Shown: one piece after another, positions 33,217 to 42,195 of the stretch
Position numbering within the stretch: the first letter of the stretch is position 1
How the letters are laid out: every line of letters starts with the position of its first letter
NCBI RefSeq assembly: GCF_002214505.1
Contig: NZ_CP015103.1
Coordinates: 1,426,001-1,490,000, forward strand
DNA length: 64,000 nt
From: Thermococcus siculi
GTDB taxonomy: Archaea; Methanobacteriota_B; Thermococci; Thermococcales; Thermococcaceae
Reading direction: 5' to 3'
Program-made: the position numbers and the translations under genes
Notes under the pieces: model-generated
The model's database searches: none
What the model was told of the DNA's origin: nothing
What the model saw: the letters and a program-made list of their open reading frames with translations, nothing else

Positions 33217-33354
33217 TTTGACCACCGTTGACATCACGCGTTACAGGTTTTTAGGGTTTATGGGCACTGCTGAACACTTCCGGTGATAAAAGGCGCGAGT
33301 AACCGGAGGAAAAACTTATTTATACATCAATGCCGTTTTCTTTTGGGTGGTCAT

Positions 33355-36300
33355 ATGAAACGGTGGAGCTTGGTTTTAATAGCACTTTTACTTCTGAGCC
33401 TGGTGCCCCTAACGACGTTCCACGCCGTTTCCGCGGCCAGCAACACCGTCCAGCTGAGCCCCACGGACGATGCTTACGTTAAGGACACCGCCCCCGACAG
33501 CAACTACGGCTCCTACGGCAGCCTCTACGTTGGAACCTATTACCGCGACCATTCGAACGAGAGGGCCTACCTCAAGTTCGACCTCTCATCGATACCGGCC
33601 GACGCGGTGATAGTCAGCGCGAAGCTCTACGCCTACACCTACAGCGGGGCCTACTCAACCCCAGTAAACATAAGCGTCTACTCTGTAACCGACGACTCCT
33701 GGACAGAGGATTCAATAACCTGGAACAACAAGCCCGACGCAGTCGAGCTTCTCGACAAGGATCTCGTTGATACTGACGGCAAGCACTGGTCGGTCTGGGA
33801 CGTTACGAACTTCGTTGCTTCTGAATTCCAGGGGGACAAGGCCGTCAGCTTCGTCCTCATATCCGACGTCGAGGGCGTTGAGACCGAGAGCATAGGCTAC
33901 AACTCGAAGGAGAGCCAGTATGGTAACTATCCCTATCTCGAGGTCGAGTACTACGTTCCGCCCTCAATATCGATTCAGGAGATACAGAGCAACACCACCG
34001 ACGGCGACGCTTCCGCCTACGTCGGCCAGGAGGTCGTGACCAGGGGAGTCGTTACTGCCGTCACCTCCAAGGGATTCTTCATCCAGAACGGCACCGGCCC
34101 GTGGAGCGGAATCTACGTCTACCTTGGCTCCAGCCCGGACGTTGAAATCGGCGACTACGTCAAGGTCTCGGGTGTGGTAAAGGAGTACTACGGCTTCACA
34201 GAGATACAGGCTTCCAGCGACGGCATAACCGTCCTCGGAACCGCCGACGTTCCGGAACCCGTTGTCCTCCAGACCGGCGAGGTGGCCCAGGAACAGTGGG
34301 AGAGCGTTCTCGTGAAGGTGGAAAACGTCGTGGTAACCAACGCCAACCTCGGCTACGGCGAGTGGGAGGTTGACGACGGGAGCGGGCCAGTCAGGGTCGA
34401 CGACCTGATGTACAGGTTCTATCCGAAGTACAACCAGAAGCTCGAGTACGTTGCGGGTGTCGTTTACTACTCCTACGGCAACTTCAAGATCGAGCCGAGG
34501 AGCGCCGATGACATAGCCCTCGCGCCCGAGTACCAGTCCATCAGGGAGATAAGGGAGAACTGGGAGTCCGGAAAGAAGGTCGTCACCAGCGGAATAGTCA
34601 TAGGTACCAGGAGCACGGGCTTCTTCATTCAGAACGGAACCGAGCCGAACAGCGGCATCTACGTCTACGTCGGCAGGTCCTTCGCCAAGGACGTTAAACC
34701 GGGCGACATAGTTCAGGTCAACGGAACGACCTCCCAGTGGAACGGTCTCTACGAACTAAGCGACCCGTCTTACAAGGTTGTCGGGCACACTGACCTGCCC
34801 GAGCCGGTGGTTATCAAAGCAGGCGAGATGGACGACGGGTACCAGAGCATGCGCGTCAAACTCGAGTGGGTCAGGGTCACCGACGTGAGCGGCTCGAGCG
34901 TAACGGTTGAGGACGACACCGGAAGCCTCATCCTCTACGACTACTACGACATAATGGACGTCGTTCCGGGCAAGATTCTGGAGTACGTCATCGGTATCGG
35001 ATACAGGTACAAGGTCATCGAGGTTTATCCGACCGATTACAAGCTTTACATACCGTCGATCGGAATCTCCGAGGTGGTTAAGCCGGATTACGCTATAAAG
35101 GGCGTCCCCATGAAGTTCAAGGTTACCGTCGTCAACAACGGCGAGATGGCCGACAACATCACCGTGGCTCTATATGCTAACGGCGCCCTGGCCGGAAACG
35201 TTACCCACGAGATAGACGTTGGGGGAAGCGCGGTCTACGAGTTCACCTACGTCCCGGTCGAGCTTGGCGGTCTCACCATCGACATACAGGTCTGGGAGAG
35301 CGGCTGGGGAATCATCGACGAGAGGATCTACCAGTACAAGGTCGTTCCCAACCCCAACGTCGTCGCCTACGGCCTCACTCCCTACTACGAGAGGCTCTAC
35401 CAGAAGGAGATGGACAACATTACCCCACTCTACGAGAACCTCACCTGGACAGTTGACGAACTCCAGAGCTGCGGCGTCGACCTCGGCGACCTGGCGCCCA
35501 AGGTTCAGTGGATAGAGGACAGCATGGCCGAGATACAGAGGCAGTATCAGATCTACGACACCCTCAAGGGACTGCTCGTCCAGCAGAACCCCTACAGGAA
35601 CTCCTACTACTACCCGGTCATGGTTCACATAAGGAAGGCCGCCATGCTGAGCAGGGACGTTAACGAGGAGATAAACGAGGTCCTGCCGATCCTCCACGCG
35701 ACCCTTGAGCAGGTCTGGCCGATATGCCACCCGCCCGCCCCTGCCCCAGGAAACGAAACAGTTCCGGGCAACGAGACGGGTGGACTGCCCGTTAACCAGA
35801 CCAACGAGACCCAGCCGGCTCCGGAAACCAACGTAACTCCGAGCACCAACATCACCATCCACATACCGAAGGTTCTCATCGACGACGCCCACGGCCAGTA
35901 CTACGTCGAGCAGACCGGCGTGAACACGCTGATCAACAGAATCGAGGACGAACTCGGCTGGGAGGTCGAGATCAACAAGCTCCCGCTCACCTATGATATC
36001 CTGAAAGACTACGACGTCGTGATAATCCTCGACCCGAAGGACGACCTGACCGACGCGGAAATAGCCGCCCTCCAGGAGTACGTCGAGAGCGGTGGCGGAC
36101 TCTTCATCGCGGGCGAGTGGTACAAGTATGCGAACACCGAGAACCTCAACAGGCTCATCTCGAAGTACGGCATCAAATTCAACCCTGACGAGCTGATGGA
36201 CGACGACCACAACAGCGGCAGGCCCTACTACCCGTTCATCGGAATCTACAACAAGGACCACCCGGCGATGAAGTTCGTGCCCGAGGACTGGACGATGTAC

Positions 36301-36567
36301 TACAACGGTCAGACCCTCACCCTCGCCGGTAACGCGGTCTGGCTCATCAAGGCCTACGACACCGGCTACTCAGTCGACGCCGATGGGAACGTGGTCTACG
36401 TCAAGGGCACCCACCCGGTTCTGGCTGCGGCTGTTGAGGTCGGAAGCGGAAGGATAATCGCCTACGGCTCCAGCAAGGCCCTCAGCGACAGCTACTACCA
36501 GAAGTACATCAACAGCAACTGGCCGTTCATCAAGGGCGCGCTCCTGTGGCTCGCCCACCAGGAGTGA
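33355..36567 (+). CDS. Large secreted multidomain protein (DNRLRE, two OB folds, CARDB-like, GATase-like)
   Basis: A 1070-residue exported protein. Signal peptide at 1-27 (…FHAVSA). A DNRLRE/CBM96-like domain at ~30-200 (DDAYVKDTAPDSNYGS, AYLKFDLSSIP, DDSWTEDSITWNN). Two OB-fold repeats follow, each with TGFFIQNGT or KGFFIQNGT plus SGIYVYxG (~205-310 and ~400-500), then a CARDB-like adhesion strand set (~575-660, VVNNGEMADNITVALYANG). A helical region and Thr/Pro/Asn linker (~800-850, PGNETVPGNETGG) precede a C-terminal class I amidotransferase-like fold (~855-1070: VLIDDAHGQYY, VVIILDPKDDLTD, ESGGGLFIAGEW). The OB domains resemble those of secreted nucleases. Many N-x-S/T sequons suggest glycosylation. 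The function is unknown. GGTGGT precedes ATG 33355, with TATA at ~33314-33325. Confidence 0.82.
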   Translation: MKRWSLVLIALLLLSLVPLTTFHAVSAASNTVQLSPTDDAYVKDTAPDSNYGSYGSLYVGTYYRDHSNERAYLKFDLSSIPADAVIVSAKLYAYTYSGAYSTPVNISVYSVTDDSWTEDSITWNNKPDAVELLDKDLVDTDGKHWSVWDVTNFVASEFQGDKAVSFVLISDVEGVETESIGYNSKESQYGNYPYLEVEYYVPPSISIQEIQSNTTDGDASAYVGQEVVTRGVVTAVTSKGFFIQNGTGPWSGIYVYLGSSPDVEIGDYVKVSGVVKEYYGFTEIQASSDGITVLGTADVPEPVVLQTGEVAQEQWESVLVKVENVVVTNANLGYGEWEVDDGSGPVRVDDLMYRFYPKYNQKLEYVAGVVYYSYGNFKIEPRSADDIALAPEYQSIREIRENWESGKKVVTSGIVIGTRSTGFFIQNGTEPNSGIYVYVGRSFAKDVKPGDIVQVNGTTSQWNGLYELSDPSYKVVGHTDLPEPVVIKAGEMDDGYQSMRVKLEWVRVTDVSGSSVTVEDDTGSLILYDYYDIMDVVPGKILEYVIGIGYRYKVIEVYPTDYKLYIPSIGISEVVKPDYAIKGVPMKFKVTVVNNGEMADNITVALYANGALAGNVTHEIDVGGSAVYEFTYVPVELGGLTIDIQVWESGWGIIDERIYQYKVVPNPNVVAYGLTPYYERLYQKEMDNITPLYENLTWTVDELQSCGVDLGDLAPKVQWIEDSMAEIQRQYQIYDTLKGLLVQQNPYRNSYYYPVMVHIRKAAMLSRDVNEEINEVLPILHATLEQVWPICHPPAPAPGNETVPGNETGGLPVNQTNETQPAPETNVTPSTNITIHIPKVLIDDAHGQYYVEQTGVNTLINRIEDELGWEVEINKLPLTYDILKDYDVVIILDPKDDLTDAEIAALQEYVESGGGLFIAGEWYKYANTENLNRLISKYGIKFNPDELMDDDHNSGRPYYPFIGIYNKDHPAMKFVPEDWTMYYNGQTLTLAGNAVWLIKAYDTGYSVDADGNVVYVKGTHPVLAAAVEVGSGRIIAYGSSKALSDSYYQKYINSNWPFIKGALLWLAHQE

Positions 36568-36606
36568 TTTTCTCCTTCTTTATTCTCCTAACTTTTTGTT
36601 TTCCTG
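36568..36606 (+). terminator. Oligo-T terminator
   Basis: Several T runs (TTTTCTCC, CTTTATTCTCC, CTTTTTGTTTTCC) follow the secreted-protein stop in the short space before the convergent eIF2B-like gene. No hairpin is visible, which is typical for archaeal termination. Confidence 0.5.
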
Positions 36607-36627
36607 TCGGTTCTATCCACTCTTCAG

Positions 36628-37455
36628 TCAAATCTCCTTTGGGGGCACGAGAATCCCAAACTCCGTTATGACGCCCCTGACGTAGCGCCATGGAGTGACG
36701 TCAAAGAGCAGGTTCCTCACGCGGTAGCCCTGCCTGGCGTAGGGCCTCTCAACTAGCTCGACCTCTTCAGCGGTCAGCTCAGGGTGAAGCTTGAAGCTCT
36801 CGGCCGCAGCGTAAAATGGCACTCCGCTATCGTGACAGGCGAGGGCGAGGAGGTAAGTTCCGGCCTTGTTCACGACCGCCCCATCCCGCGTGACGTTGTC
36901 CGCACCGACGAGTGCCAGCGTTGCCCTTTCTGCAAATAGACCAATCTGGGCGTCGGTTATGACCTCAAAGGGAACGCCCAGCTTCTCCAGCTCGCGGGCG
37001 AGGGCTATCCCCTCGTAGTCCGGTGCGCTCTCCGTGAGTATAACCCTGAAGTGCTTGCCTTTTTTTCTCGCGGTCCTGAATATCTCCAGAACGGCAGAGG
37101 AGAATGAGTGGGTGATGATGACCTCGTTCTCGTCTATCAGCTCGCTTCCGATGTTGCCTATCTCGCGCTTCGCCTCCTCCGCCAGGCGGATGAACTCCTC
37201 GGCTTTTGCGCGGACAATCTCGGGTTTATCGGTTATCGGAATGAATCGGGAGAGGTTGTAAAGGGAGGCCATTGTGCGGTTCACGGCCGGGATTTCAGTC
37301 CTCATCTCCCTTAGGGCACTCTCCAGCTCCTCACCTTCAAGGGTCTCGGCAAGGACCAGGTAGGCCTCCGCGCCCTTCATGGCCAGCCAGCTCGCGCCCC
37401 GTATTCTCTCCGCGCGCATCTCCTCAAGGATTGAGCGAACCTCCGGGGGAAGCAT
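36628..37455 (-). CDS. eIF2B alpha/beta/delta-like (ribose-1,5-bisphosphate isomerase-related) protein
   Basis: A 275-residue protein of the eIF2B/MtnA/R15P-isomerase superfamily. The C-terminal Rossmann-like part has VIITHSFSSAVLEI, ILTESAPDYEG and LVGADNVTRDGAVVNKAGTYLLAL, the last being the superfamily phosphate/sugar-binding signature. Archaeal members include AMP-pathway isomerases and homologues of unclear role. ATG 37455 follows GGAGTG by six bases; ATG 37461 and GTG 37464 overlap the preceding toxin stop. It is transcribed with a VapBC pair. Confidence 0.82.
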   Translation of the reverse strand: MLPPEVRSILEEMRAERIRGASWLAMKGAEAYLVLAETLEGEELESALREMRTEIPAVNRTMASLYNLSRFIPITDKPEIVRAKAEEFIRLAEEAKREIGNIGSELIDENEVIITHSFSSAVLEIFRTARKKGKHFRVILTESAPDYEGIALARELEKLGVPFEVITDAQIGLFAERATLALVGADNVTRDGAVVNKAGTYLLALACHDSGVPFYAAAESFKLHPELTAEEVELVERPYARQGYRVRNLLFDVTPWRYVRGVITEFGILVPPKEI

Positions 37456-37460
37456 GGACA

Positions 37461-37898
37461 TCACTCCAACAGGATAACTTTAACGCCCATTTCCTCGGCC
37501 ACTTCCGCCATTCTCCTATCCGCAGTCACGAGGACAGCCCCTTTCAGTTTCGCAAGGGATACATAGTAAACGTCGGCCGCCCTGGAGCCAGTGGTTCTCG
37601 CCACATCTATCAGCTCGTCCCTCAGTTCACTCTCTGGAACGATTGAAATGTACCTGCGCAGGAATTCAATGGCTGCCTCCACGTTGCTCTCCCGTCCCAG
37701 CTTTCTCGTGAGAAGTGACGAAACCTCCACCAGACCCAAAAAAGGCATGTACATCTGAAACCCTTCTTCAAGGAAAAAAGAGAGCAACTCCAAGGACTGT
37801 CTGTGGCGTTTCATCTGTTTTTCATACAGTTTGTCCTTCTTTTTCCGCCTTGGAACCACCAGAGCATCCACAATAAAGGAAGCATCCGCCACTATCAT
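37461..37898 (-). CDS. PIN-domain toxin (VapC-like), pair 1
   Basis: A 145-residue PIN ribonuclease. Metal-site residues: Asp5 (VADASFIVDA), Glu in GLVEVSSLL, Asp in SRAADVYYVSLA, Asp in LVTADRRMA. It overlaps the antitoxin gene by 4 nt upstream and nearly abuts the eIF2B-like gene. There is an unusual basic insertion (PRRKKKDKLYEKQMKRH) after the first strand. A typical toxin cuts RNA when unbound by its antitoxin. Confidence 0.85.
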   Translation of the reverse strand: MIVADASFIVDALVVPRRKKKDKLYEKQMKRHRQSLELLSFFLEEGFQMYMPFLGLVEVSSLLTRKLGRESNVEAAIEFLRRYISIVPESELRDELIDVARTTGSRAADVYYVSLAKLKGAVLVTADRRMAEVAEEMGVKVILLE

Positions 37899-38083
37899 CG
37901 CTCCCTCAGCTCCTCAAGAAGTTCAAGGGTGTCTGGTATCTCCTCTGGAGCGGTTTGATTGAGAGCCTTTATGAGCTCATGAAGATCCTTAACGGCCCGT
38001 TTTCTTCTCTCGCCCTTAACTGCGGTGAGTATCTCCCTCACAATTGGTTCTATTTCCTTGGGAACGTCTATCTCAACGGACAT
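37895..38083 (-). CDS. VapB-like antitoxin, pair 1
   Basis: A 62-residue acidic helical protein starting MSVEIDVPKEIEPIV and ending LELLEELRER. It overlaps VapC by ATGA. GGGGGA five bases before the ATG at 38083 supports this start over 38122. Its small size, charge and pairing with a PIN protein identify it; no named DNA-binding fold is certain. Confidence 0.75.
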   Translation of the reverse strand: MSVEIDVPKEIEPIVREILTAVKGERRKRAVKDLHELIKALNQTAPEEIPDTLELLEELRER

Positions 38084-38129
38084 AGCTTCCCCCACGGGAA
38101 AGTTCACCAAACCCTTTATCACACTTTCG

Positions 38130-38888
38130 CTACCAGCCCTCCTCGAAGCGAATTCCTCTGCCCTCCATGAAGGCCTTCGCCCGCTCTATCTCCTCCTCGC
38201 TCTCGCCGAAGATTATTATCCCTATGTACTTGCCGAAGCCCTTAGGTGAGGAGTGTATCCTGACGTTGAAGCGCTTGATGGTTTCTGTCAGGAGGGGCGC
38301 CAGCTTGCTCTCGTCGGTTATCTCCGCGAGGAGCTTCCTCTGGATGAACTTCCTCTTTCCCAGTCTTGGAAGAACCTCCTTCTCCAGCATGGCCCTCATC
38401 TCCCTTGGCATCCCCGGGAGGACGAAGATCTTAACGCCGTCCCGCTCAATGTACGCCCCCGGAGCAGCTCCTTCGGTGTTCTCCAGTGGTTCAGCCCCCT
38501 CCGGCAGGTAGGCCATCTTTCTCCGTCCCTCGTTCAGCTCGGGGTCGTCTATGTAGCCCTCACGGTGGAGCCTCTCGTAAAACGCCTTAATTTTCTCAAG
38601 GCACTCCTCACAGAGGACGAGCTTCCTATTTAGTGCCTCCGCAACCGCCAGCATTGTGACATCGTCGTGTGTTGGCCCCAATCCGCCACTGATGACGAGG
38701 ACTTCAGGCTCTCTCGCGAGTATCTCCCGAACTGCGGCCTTGATCTCCTCGACGTCGTCCCCGACTGTTGTCTTCCGCCTTACCCAGTAACCACTCTCGG
38801 TTAGCTTCTGTGCTATGAGGGCAGAATTGCTGTCCACGGTGTTCCCCGTGAGCAGCTCATCGCCTATCGTAAGTATCTCAGCGAACAT
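38130..38888 (-). CDS. CinA/MoaB-like nicotinamide-nucleotide (NMN) deamidase-related protein
   Basis: A 252-residue protein. The N-terminal MoCF-binding (MoaB/MogA-type) domain has EILTIGDELLTGNTVDSNS, VISGGLGPTHDDVT and FVLPGMPREM, as in the CinA N-terminal half. It lacks the C-terminal amidohydrolase domain of full CinA. Predicted to process pyridine-nucleotide or related damaged nucleotides. ATG 38888 follows GGTGGTGGG; a longer start at 38990 is unlikely. It heads the run of minus-strand genes that includes VapBC and the eIF2B-like gene. Confidence 0.83.
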   Translation of the reverse strand: MFAEILTIGDELLTGNTVDSNSALIAQKLTESGYWVRRKTTVGDDVEEIKAAVREILAREPEVLVISGGLGPTHDDVTMLAVAEALNRKLVLCEECLEKIKAFYERLHREGYIDDPELNEGRRKMAYLPEGAEPLENTEGAAPGAYIERDGVKIFVLPGMPREMRAMLEKEVLPRLGKRKFIQRKLLAEITDESKLAPLLTETIKRFNVRIHSSPKGFGKYIGIIIFGESEEEIERAKAFMEGRGIRFEEGW

Positions 38889-38990
38889 TCCCACCACCGG
38901 GAATTCTTCAGCGGATGGGCTTATAACACCAGCGGCCTGATTGGGGTTCCATTTGCAGTTATGTGTAAAAATCCACGGTGAGAGAGTCAC

Positions 38991-39009
38991 TTTTCACCAC
39001 GAGTGAAAA
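38991..39009 (+). promoter_or_regulatory. Thermococcales glycolytic motif (TGM-like) before gap
   Basis: TTTTCAC-CACGA-GTGAAAA is an inverted repeat with the TCAC-N5-GTGA core of the TGM (TATCAC-N5-GTGATA) bound by the regulator Tgr. It lies upstream of the TATA box (CTTAAGTATTT, 39015-39025). In T. kodakarensis a TGM in that position goes with gluconeogenic genes that Tgr activates, and the gene here is GAPDH, which fits. Confidence 0.75.
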
Positions 39010-39052
39010 CAAGGCTTAAGTATTTTACCGCTGTAAAATTCCCGGTGGTATC

Positions 39053-40057
39053 ATGAAGGTCAAGGTCGGTGTCAACGGTTACGGCACGATTGGAAAGAGG
39101 GTCGCCTACGCGGTCTCGAAACAGGACGACATGAAGCTCATCGGAGTAACGAAGACGAAGCCCGACTTCGAGGCTTACCGCGCTAAAGAACTCGGGATTC
39201 CGGTTTACGCCGCGAGCGAGGAGTTTCTTCCGAGATTCGAGAAGGCAGGCTTCGAGGTTGCCGGGACGCTAAACGACCTCCTTGGGGAAGTTGATGTCAT
39301 TGTCGACGCCACCCCCGGCGGAATGGGGGCCAGGAACAAGGCGCTCTACGAGAAGGCGGGGGTTAAGGCGGTCTTCCAGGGTGGCGAGAAGGCCTCGACG
39401 GCGGAGGTTTCCTTCGTTGCCCAGGCAAACTACGAGAAGGCCCTCGAAAAGGACTACGTCCGCGTTGTCTCCTGCAACACGACAGGCCTCACCAGGACGC
39501 TCTCAGCCCTTCAGGAATACATCGACTACGTCTACGCCGTGATGATACGCCGCGCCGCCGACCCAAACGACTCCAAGCGCGGCCCGGTTAACGCGATAAC
39601 GCCGAGCGTGACGGTTCCCTCCCACCACGGGCCGGACGTCCAGACCGTAATCCCAATAAACATCGAGACGAGCGCCTTCATAGTGCCGACCACACTGATG
39701 CACGTCCACAGCATAATGGTCGAGCTGAAGAAGCCGATAACCGAGAAGGACGTCATAGACATCTTTGAGAACACGACGAGGGTTCTGCTCTTCGAGAAGG
39801 AGAGGGGCTTCGACAGCACCGCCCAGCTCATAGAGTTCGCCCGCGACCTGCACCGCGAGTGGAACAACCTCTACGAGATAGCGGTGTGGAAGGAGAGCAT
39901 ATCTGTCAGGGGCAACAGGCTCTTTTACATCCAGGCGGTGCACCAGGAGAGCGACGTCGTTCCCGAGAACATCGACGCGATAAGGGCCATGTTCGAAATG
40001 GCGGAGAAGTGGAAGAGCATAAAGAAGACGAACCGCTCGCTTGACATTCTGAAGTAA
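39053..40057 (+). CDS. gap: Glyceraldehyde-3-phosphate dehydrogenase, class II (phosphorylating)
   Basis: A 334-residue archaeal GAPDH that interconverts glyceraldehyde-3-phosphate and 1,3-bisphosphoglycerate; in Thermococcales it serves gluconeogenesis because GAPOR runs glycolysis. N-terminal Rossmann motif [13 protein letters not shown]; catalytic Cys141 in [16 protein letters not shown] and HHGPDVQTV are class II hallmarks. GGTGGT lies just before ATG 39053. A TGM-like site upstream of TATA suggests Tgr activation in the absence of sugars. Confidence 0.97.
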   Translation: MKVKVGVNGYGTIGKRVAYAVSKQDDMKLIGVTKTKPDFEAYRAKELGIPVYAASEEFLPRFEKAGFEVAGTLNDLLGEVDVIVDATPGGMGARNKALYEKAGVKAVFQGGEKASTAEVSFVAQANYEKALEKDYVRVVSCNTTGLTRTLSALQEYIDYVYAVMIRRAADPNDSKRGPVNAITPSVTVPSHHGPDVQTVIPINIETSAFIVPTTLMHVHSIMVELKKPITEKDVIDIFENTTRVLLFEKERGFDSTAQLIEFARDLHREWNNLYEIAVWKESISVRGNRLFYIQAVHQESDVVPENIDAIRAMFEMAEKWKSIKKTNRSLDILK

Positions 40058-40138
40058 GGCCACAAGCATTTTGTTTTTCTCAACTTTCTCCTGTTGACAC
40101 TGGAGAATGCCGGCAGTTAATGACTCAAAAAGTGGAAA

Positions 40139-41245
40139 TCAAATGACTGAAACGACCGAATACACCAGCACGAGGAGGAACACCGTCCCAACGAGATATG
40201 CAACGCCGTGCGGAACCCTTACACACTTCGGCGGATGGACGTTTCTAGTCCGGAGGTACATGGCCACCGGGAGGATTCCGGCGTAGAGCAGTCCCCCGAA
40301 CGTCCCTGCAAGCCAGAGGGCACTGACGAAGCTCTTTAACCCGGCGAGGTACACCGCAAGCGGTGGCAGGACGGTGAGGAGCCAGGCGGCCCTTTTGTCG
40401 AGGTTAAAAGCCTCCCTGAGGTTGTCCATCTGGGCGAAGCCTATCCCTATATAGCTAGTGCTTATCGCAGCCAGGGGGAGAACAAGCCCGAGAACCTTTC
40501 CAAGGCCTCCGTAGTAGCCTTCCAGCGCGGAAGTGGCCAGCTGGGGAGTGCCTTTCCCAAGCGAACCAACGAAAGCGAGCACAAAGAGGGCGTAGAACCC
40601 CATAGGCACGAGATAACCTATCAGGACTGCCTTCTTGGTCTTCTCCACGCTCCCAAGCCCCTTGTACATCTCGGGAACGACCATGTGGCTGACGTAGGCG
40701 AATATTGCCACCCCCACGCCGGAGACCAGTGCACCGGTGTTCGCGGGGATCATGTTGGCGGGCCTGACTTTCGGGAGCATCAGGGCGACTGCCACCGCCA
40801 ATGCCCCCAGAAGGAGGAAGTTGAGCACCAGCTCGGCCTCCCCGGAGGCCTTCAGCCCCATGAGGACAACGGCACTCATTACGAGCCAGAATGCCACCGA
40901 TGCCGCCGTCCCATCCACGCCGGTGAGGGACGACAGTATGTCCCCGCTCCCCGCTATGTACGCTATAAGTGCCCCGTAGCTGAGAACGGATATGCTTGCC
41001 AGCATCAGCCAGCCGCCCACTTTTCCGAGGGTTGCCCTAGCGAGGGAGGTCATCGTGCCGCCCCGGTGAACGGCAAGCTCAAGCACAAAGAGTGCGGTCA
41101 GCAGCGTGAGGAATCCGACGGCTGTTATGACGACGATCCCCGCAAAACCAGCCTCCCTAAATGCATAGGGCAGTCCGAGGACGCCGGCTCCTATCTGGGT
41201 ACCTATCAGTATCGCACTTGCTTCCGCGAGGGTGAGCTTCTTCAC
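40139..41245 (-). CDS. Amino acid permease, HAAAP/AAAP type
   Basis: A 368-residue permease of about eleven membrane segments. The start reads ASAILIGTQIGAGVLGLPYAFREAG, the substrate-loop motif of hydroxy/aromatic amino acid permeases (Mtr/TnaB/TyrP and SdaC class). The specific substrate cannot be read. GTG 41245 follows GGTGGTGGTA; longer GTG starts (41251, 41254) lie inside that site. It is transcribed alone. Confidence 0.83.
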   Translation of the reverse strand: MKKLTLAEASAILIGTQIGAGVLGLPYAFREAGFAGIVVITAVGFLTLLTALFVLELAVHRGGTMTSLARATLGKVGGWLMLASISVLSYGALIAYIAGSGDILSSLTGVDGTAASVAFWLVMSAVVLMGLKASGEAELVLNFLLLGALAVAVALMLPKVRPANMIPANTGALVSGVGVAIFAYVSHMVVPEMYKGLGSVEKTKKAVLIGYLVPMGFYALFVLAFVGSLGKGTPQLATSALEGYYGGLGKVLGLVLPLAAISTSYIGIGFAQMDNLREAFNLDKRAAWLLTVLPPLAVYLAGLKSFVSALWLAGTFGGLLYAGILPVAMYLRTRNVHPPKCVRVPHGVAYLVGTVFLLVLVYSVVSVI

Positions 41246-41348
41246 TACCACCACCGATGCTTGAAGAAAAGTTCATCAATTTAAGCTTTGCCTGAAAAAA
41301 GCCGTTCTTCTGTGGAACAAAGGAAAGAACCTGGAACTGCCCTGGACA

Positions 41349-41636
41349 TCAGAGTCCAAGTTTTTTCAGGACTTCCTCCGCGCTCAGGCCTTTTATCAGC
41401 AGGTCCTTTTCCCTGCTTGTTTCTCCTCTGACTATGCTGACATCTGCCCCAAGGAGCTTTGAGAAGAACTTGATAACTTCTTTGTTCGCCTTGCCCTCAA
41501 CGGGCGGCGCAGCTATTCTAACCTTCAGCCTTCCGCGCCATTCATCAACTCCTTCAATCACGTTCTTCTTCGCCTTCGGCTGGACGTGGATGAGGAGCAA
41601 CACTCCGTCCTTGGTCTCCTTGACGAACTTTCCCAT
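41349..41636 (-). CDS. DUF167 (YggU) family protein
   Basis: A 95-residue protein with the family pattern IHVQPKAKKN, GRLKVRIAAPPVEGKANKEVIKFFSKLL and VSIVRGETSREKDLLI. Widespread, of unknown function. It follows the DUF402 gene with only one base between stop and start, so the two form an operon. Confidence 0.88.
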   Translation of the reverse strand: MGKFVKETKDGVLLLIHVQPKAKKNVIEGVDEWRGRLKVRIAAPPVEGKANKEVIKFFSKLLGADVSIVRGETSREKDLLIKGLSAEEVLKKLGL

Positions 41637-41637
41637 C

Positions 41638-42144
41638 TCAATCCCTCCAGTCGTACTCCCACACGATCTCCGGCGGGAACTCCTTCCGCTTAAGCTTTTC
41701 GAGTATCCCGTTTGCCACGGAATACGCGAAATCGAAGGTTTCCTTATCGATCAGCCCGTAGTTCAGCGCCATCTCAAGCTCGTCCTCGTCCAGGAGGAAT
41801 GCCTCGCCGTCGGGAAAGACGAAGATGTCCAGGAAAAGGTCGAGCATCTCCAGATTGTTTCCCTCTCGCTTCGTGTAGGCCAGAACATCGATGTAGAGCC
41901 CCTTAAAGTTCCCTTCTTCGTCGTAGACCTTGAGGATGTCGTAGTTTTCCCCGACGAAGGCGAAGTAGATCATGTTGTAGCCGTTCCTGATGACCTCGAC
42001 GCCGTTGACTCTGAGCGGGGCGAGCATGCCGGAGAAGCGGGACTTTGCGACTACAACGTTCCCTAGGTCGGCAACTACCTCGTCCTCCCTCTCCAAAACG
42101 CGATTGGGGATGCGTTTGTAGGTAAGGTGGATTTTTGGAGGCAT
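41638..42144 (-). CDS. DUF402 protein
   Basis: A 168-residue DUF402-type protein. The core strands IYFAFVGENYDILKVYDEEG and FKGLYIDVLAYTKREGN carry the DUF402 pattern, as in the C-terminal part of RNA-binding FAU-1 and in nucleoside-diphosphate phosphatases. Conserved acidic residues LFLDIFVFPDGEAFLLDEDEL are a likely metal site. Probable nucleotide phosphatase or RNA-binding role. Co-transcribed with DUF167; divergent from MntA-HepT. Confidence 0.8.
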   Translation of the reverse strand: MPPKIHLTYKRIPNRVLEREDEVVADLGNVVVAKSRFSGMLAPLRVNGVEVIRNGYNMIYFAFVGENYDILKVYDEEGNFKGLYIDVLAYTKREGNNLEMLDLFLDIFVFPDGEAFLLDEDELEMALNYGLIDKETFDFAYSVANGILEKLKRKEFPPEIVWEYDWRD

Positions 42145-42162
42145 GGTGCGGAATTTGACTTA

Positions 42163-42175
42163 ACGCTTTTATACT
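42163..42175 (+). promoter_or_regulatory. TATA promoter of the MntA-HepT pair
   Basis: CGCTTTTATACTT is a good TATA match about 25 nt before ATG 42196, implying a leaderless or nearly leaderless transcript. Confidence 0.55.
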
Positions 42176-42195
42176 TTCGTGTCCCAGTTGATTCG

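Noticed and set aside
33260-33300. CTGA and GTGATAA words resembling D'/C' boxes before the secreted-protein gene
   Set aside because: No box C or D and wrong spacing; no rRNA complement recognised.
35170-36261. 363-residue minus-strand frame in the secreted-protein gene
   Set aside because: It is a shadow of the well-supported plus-strand gene, without ribosome site or motifs.
41246-41348. C/D-like words between the permease and DUF167 genes
   Set aside because: Only partial box matches on either strand and no guide of suitable length.
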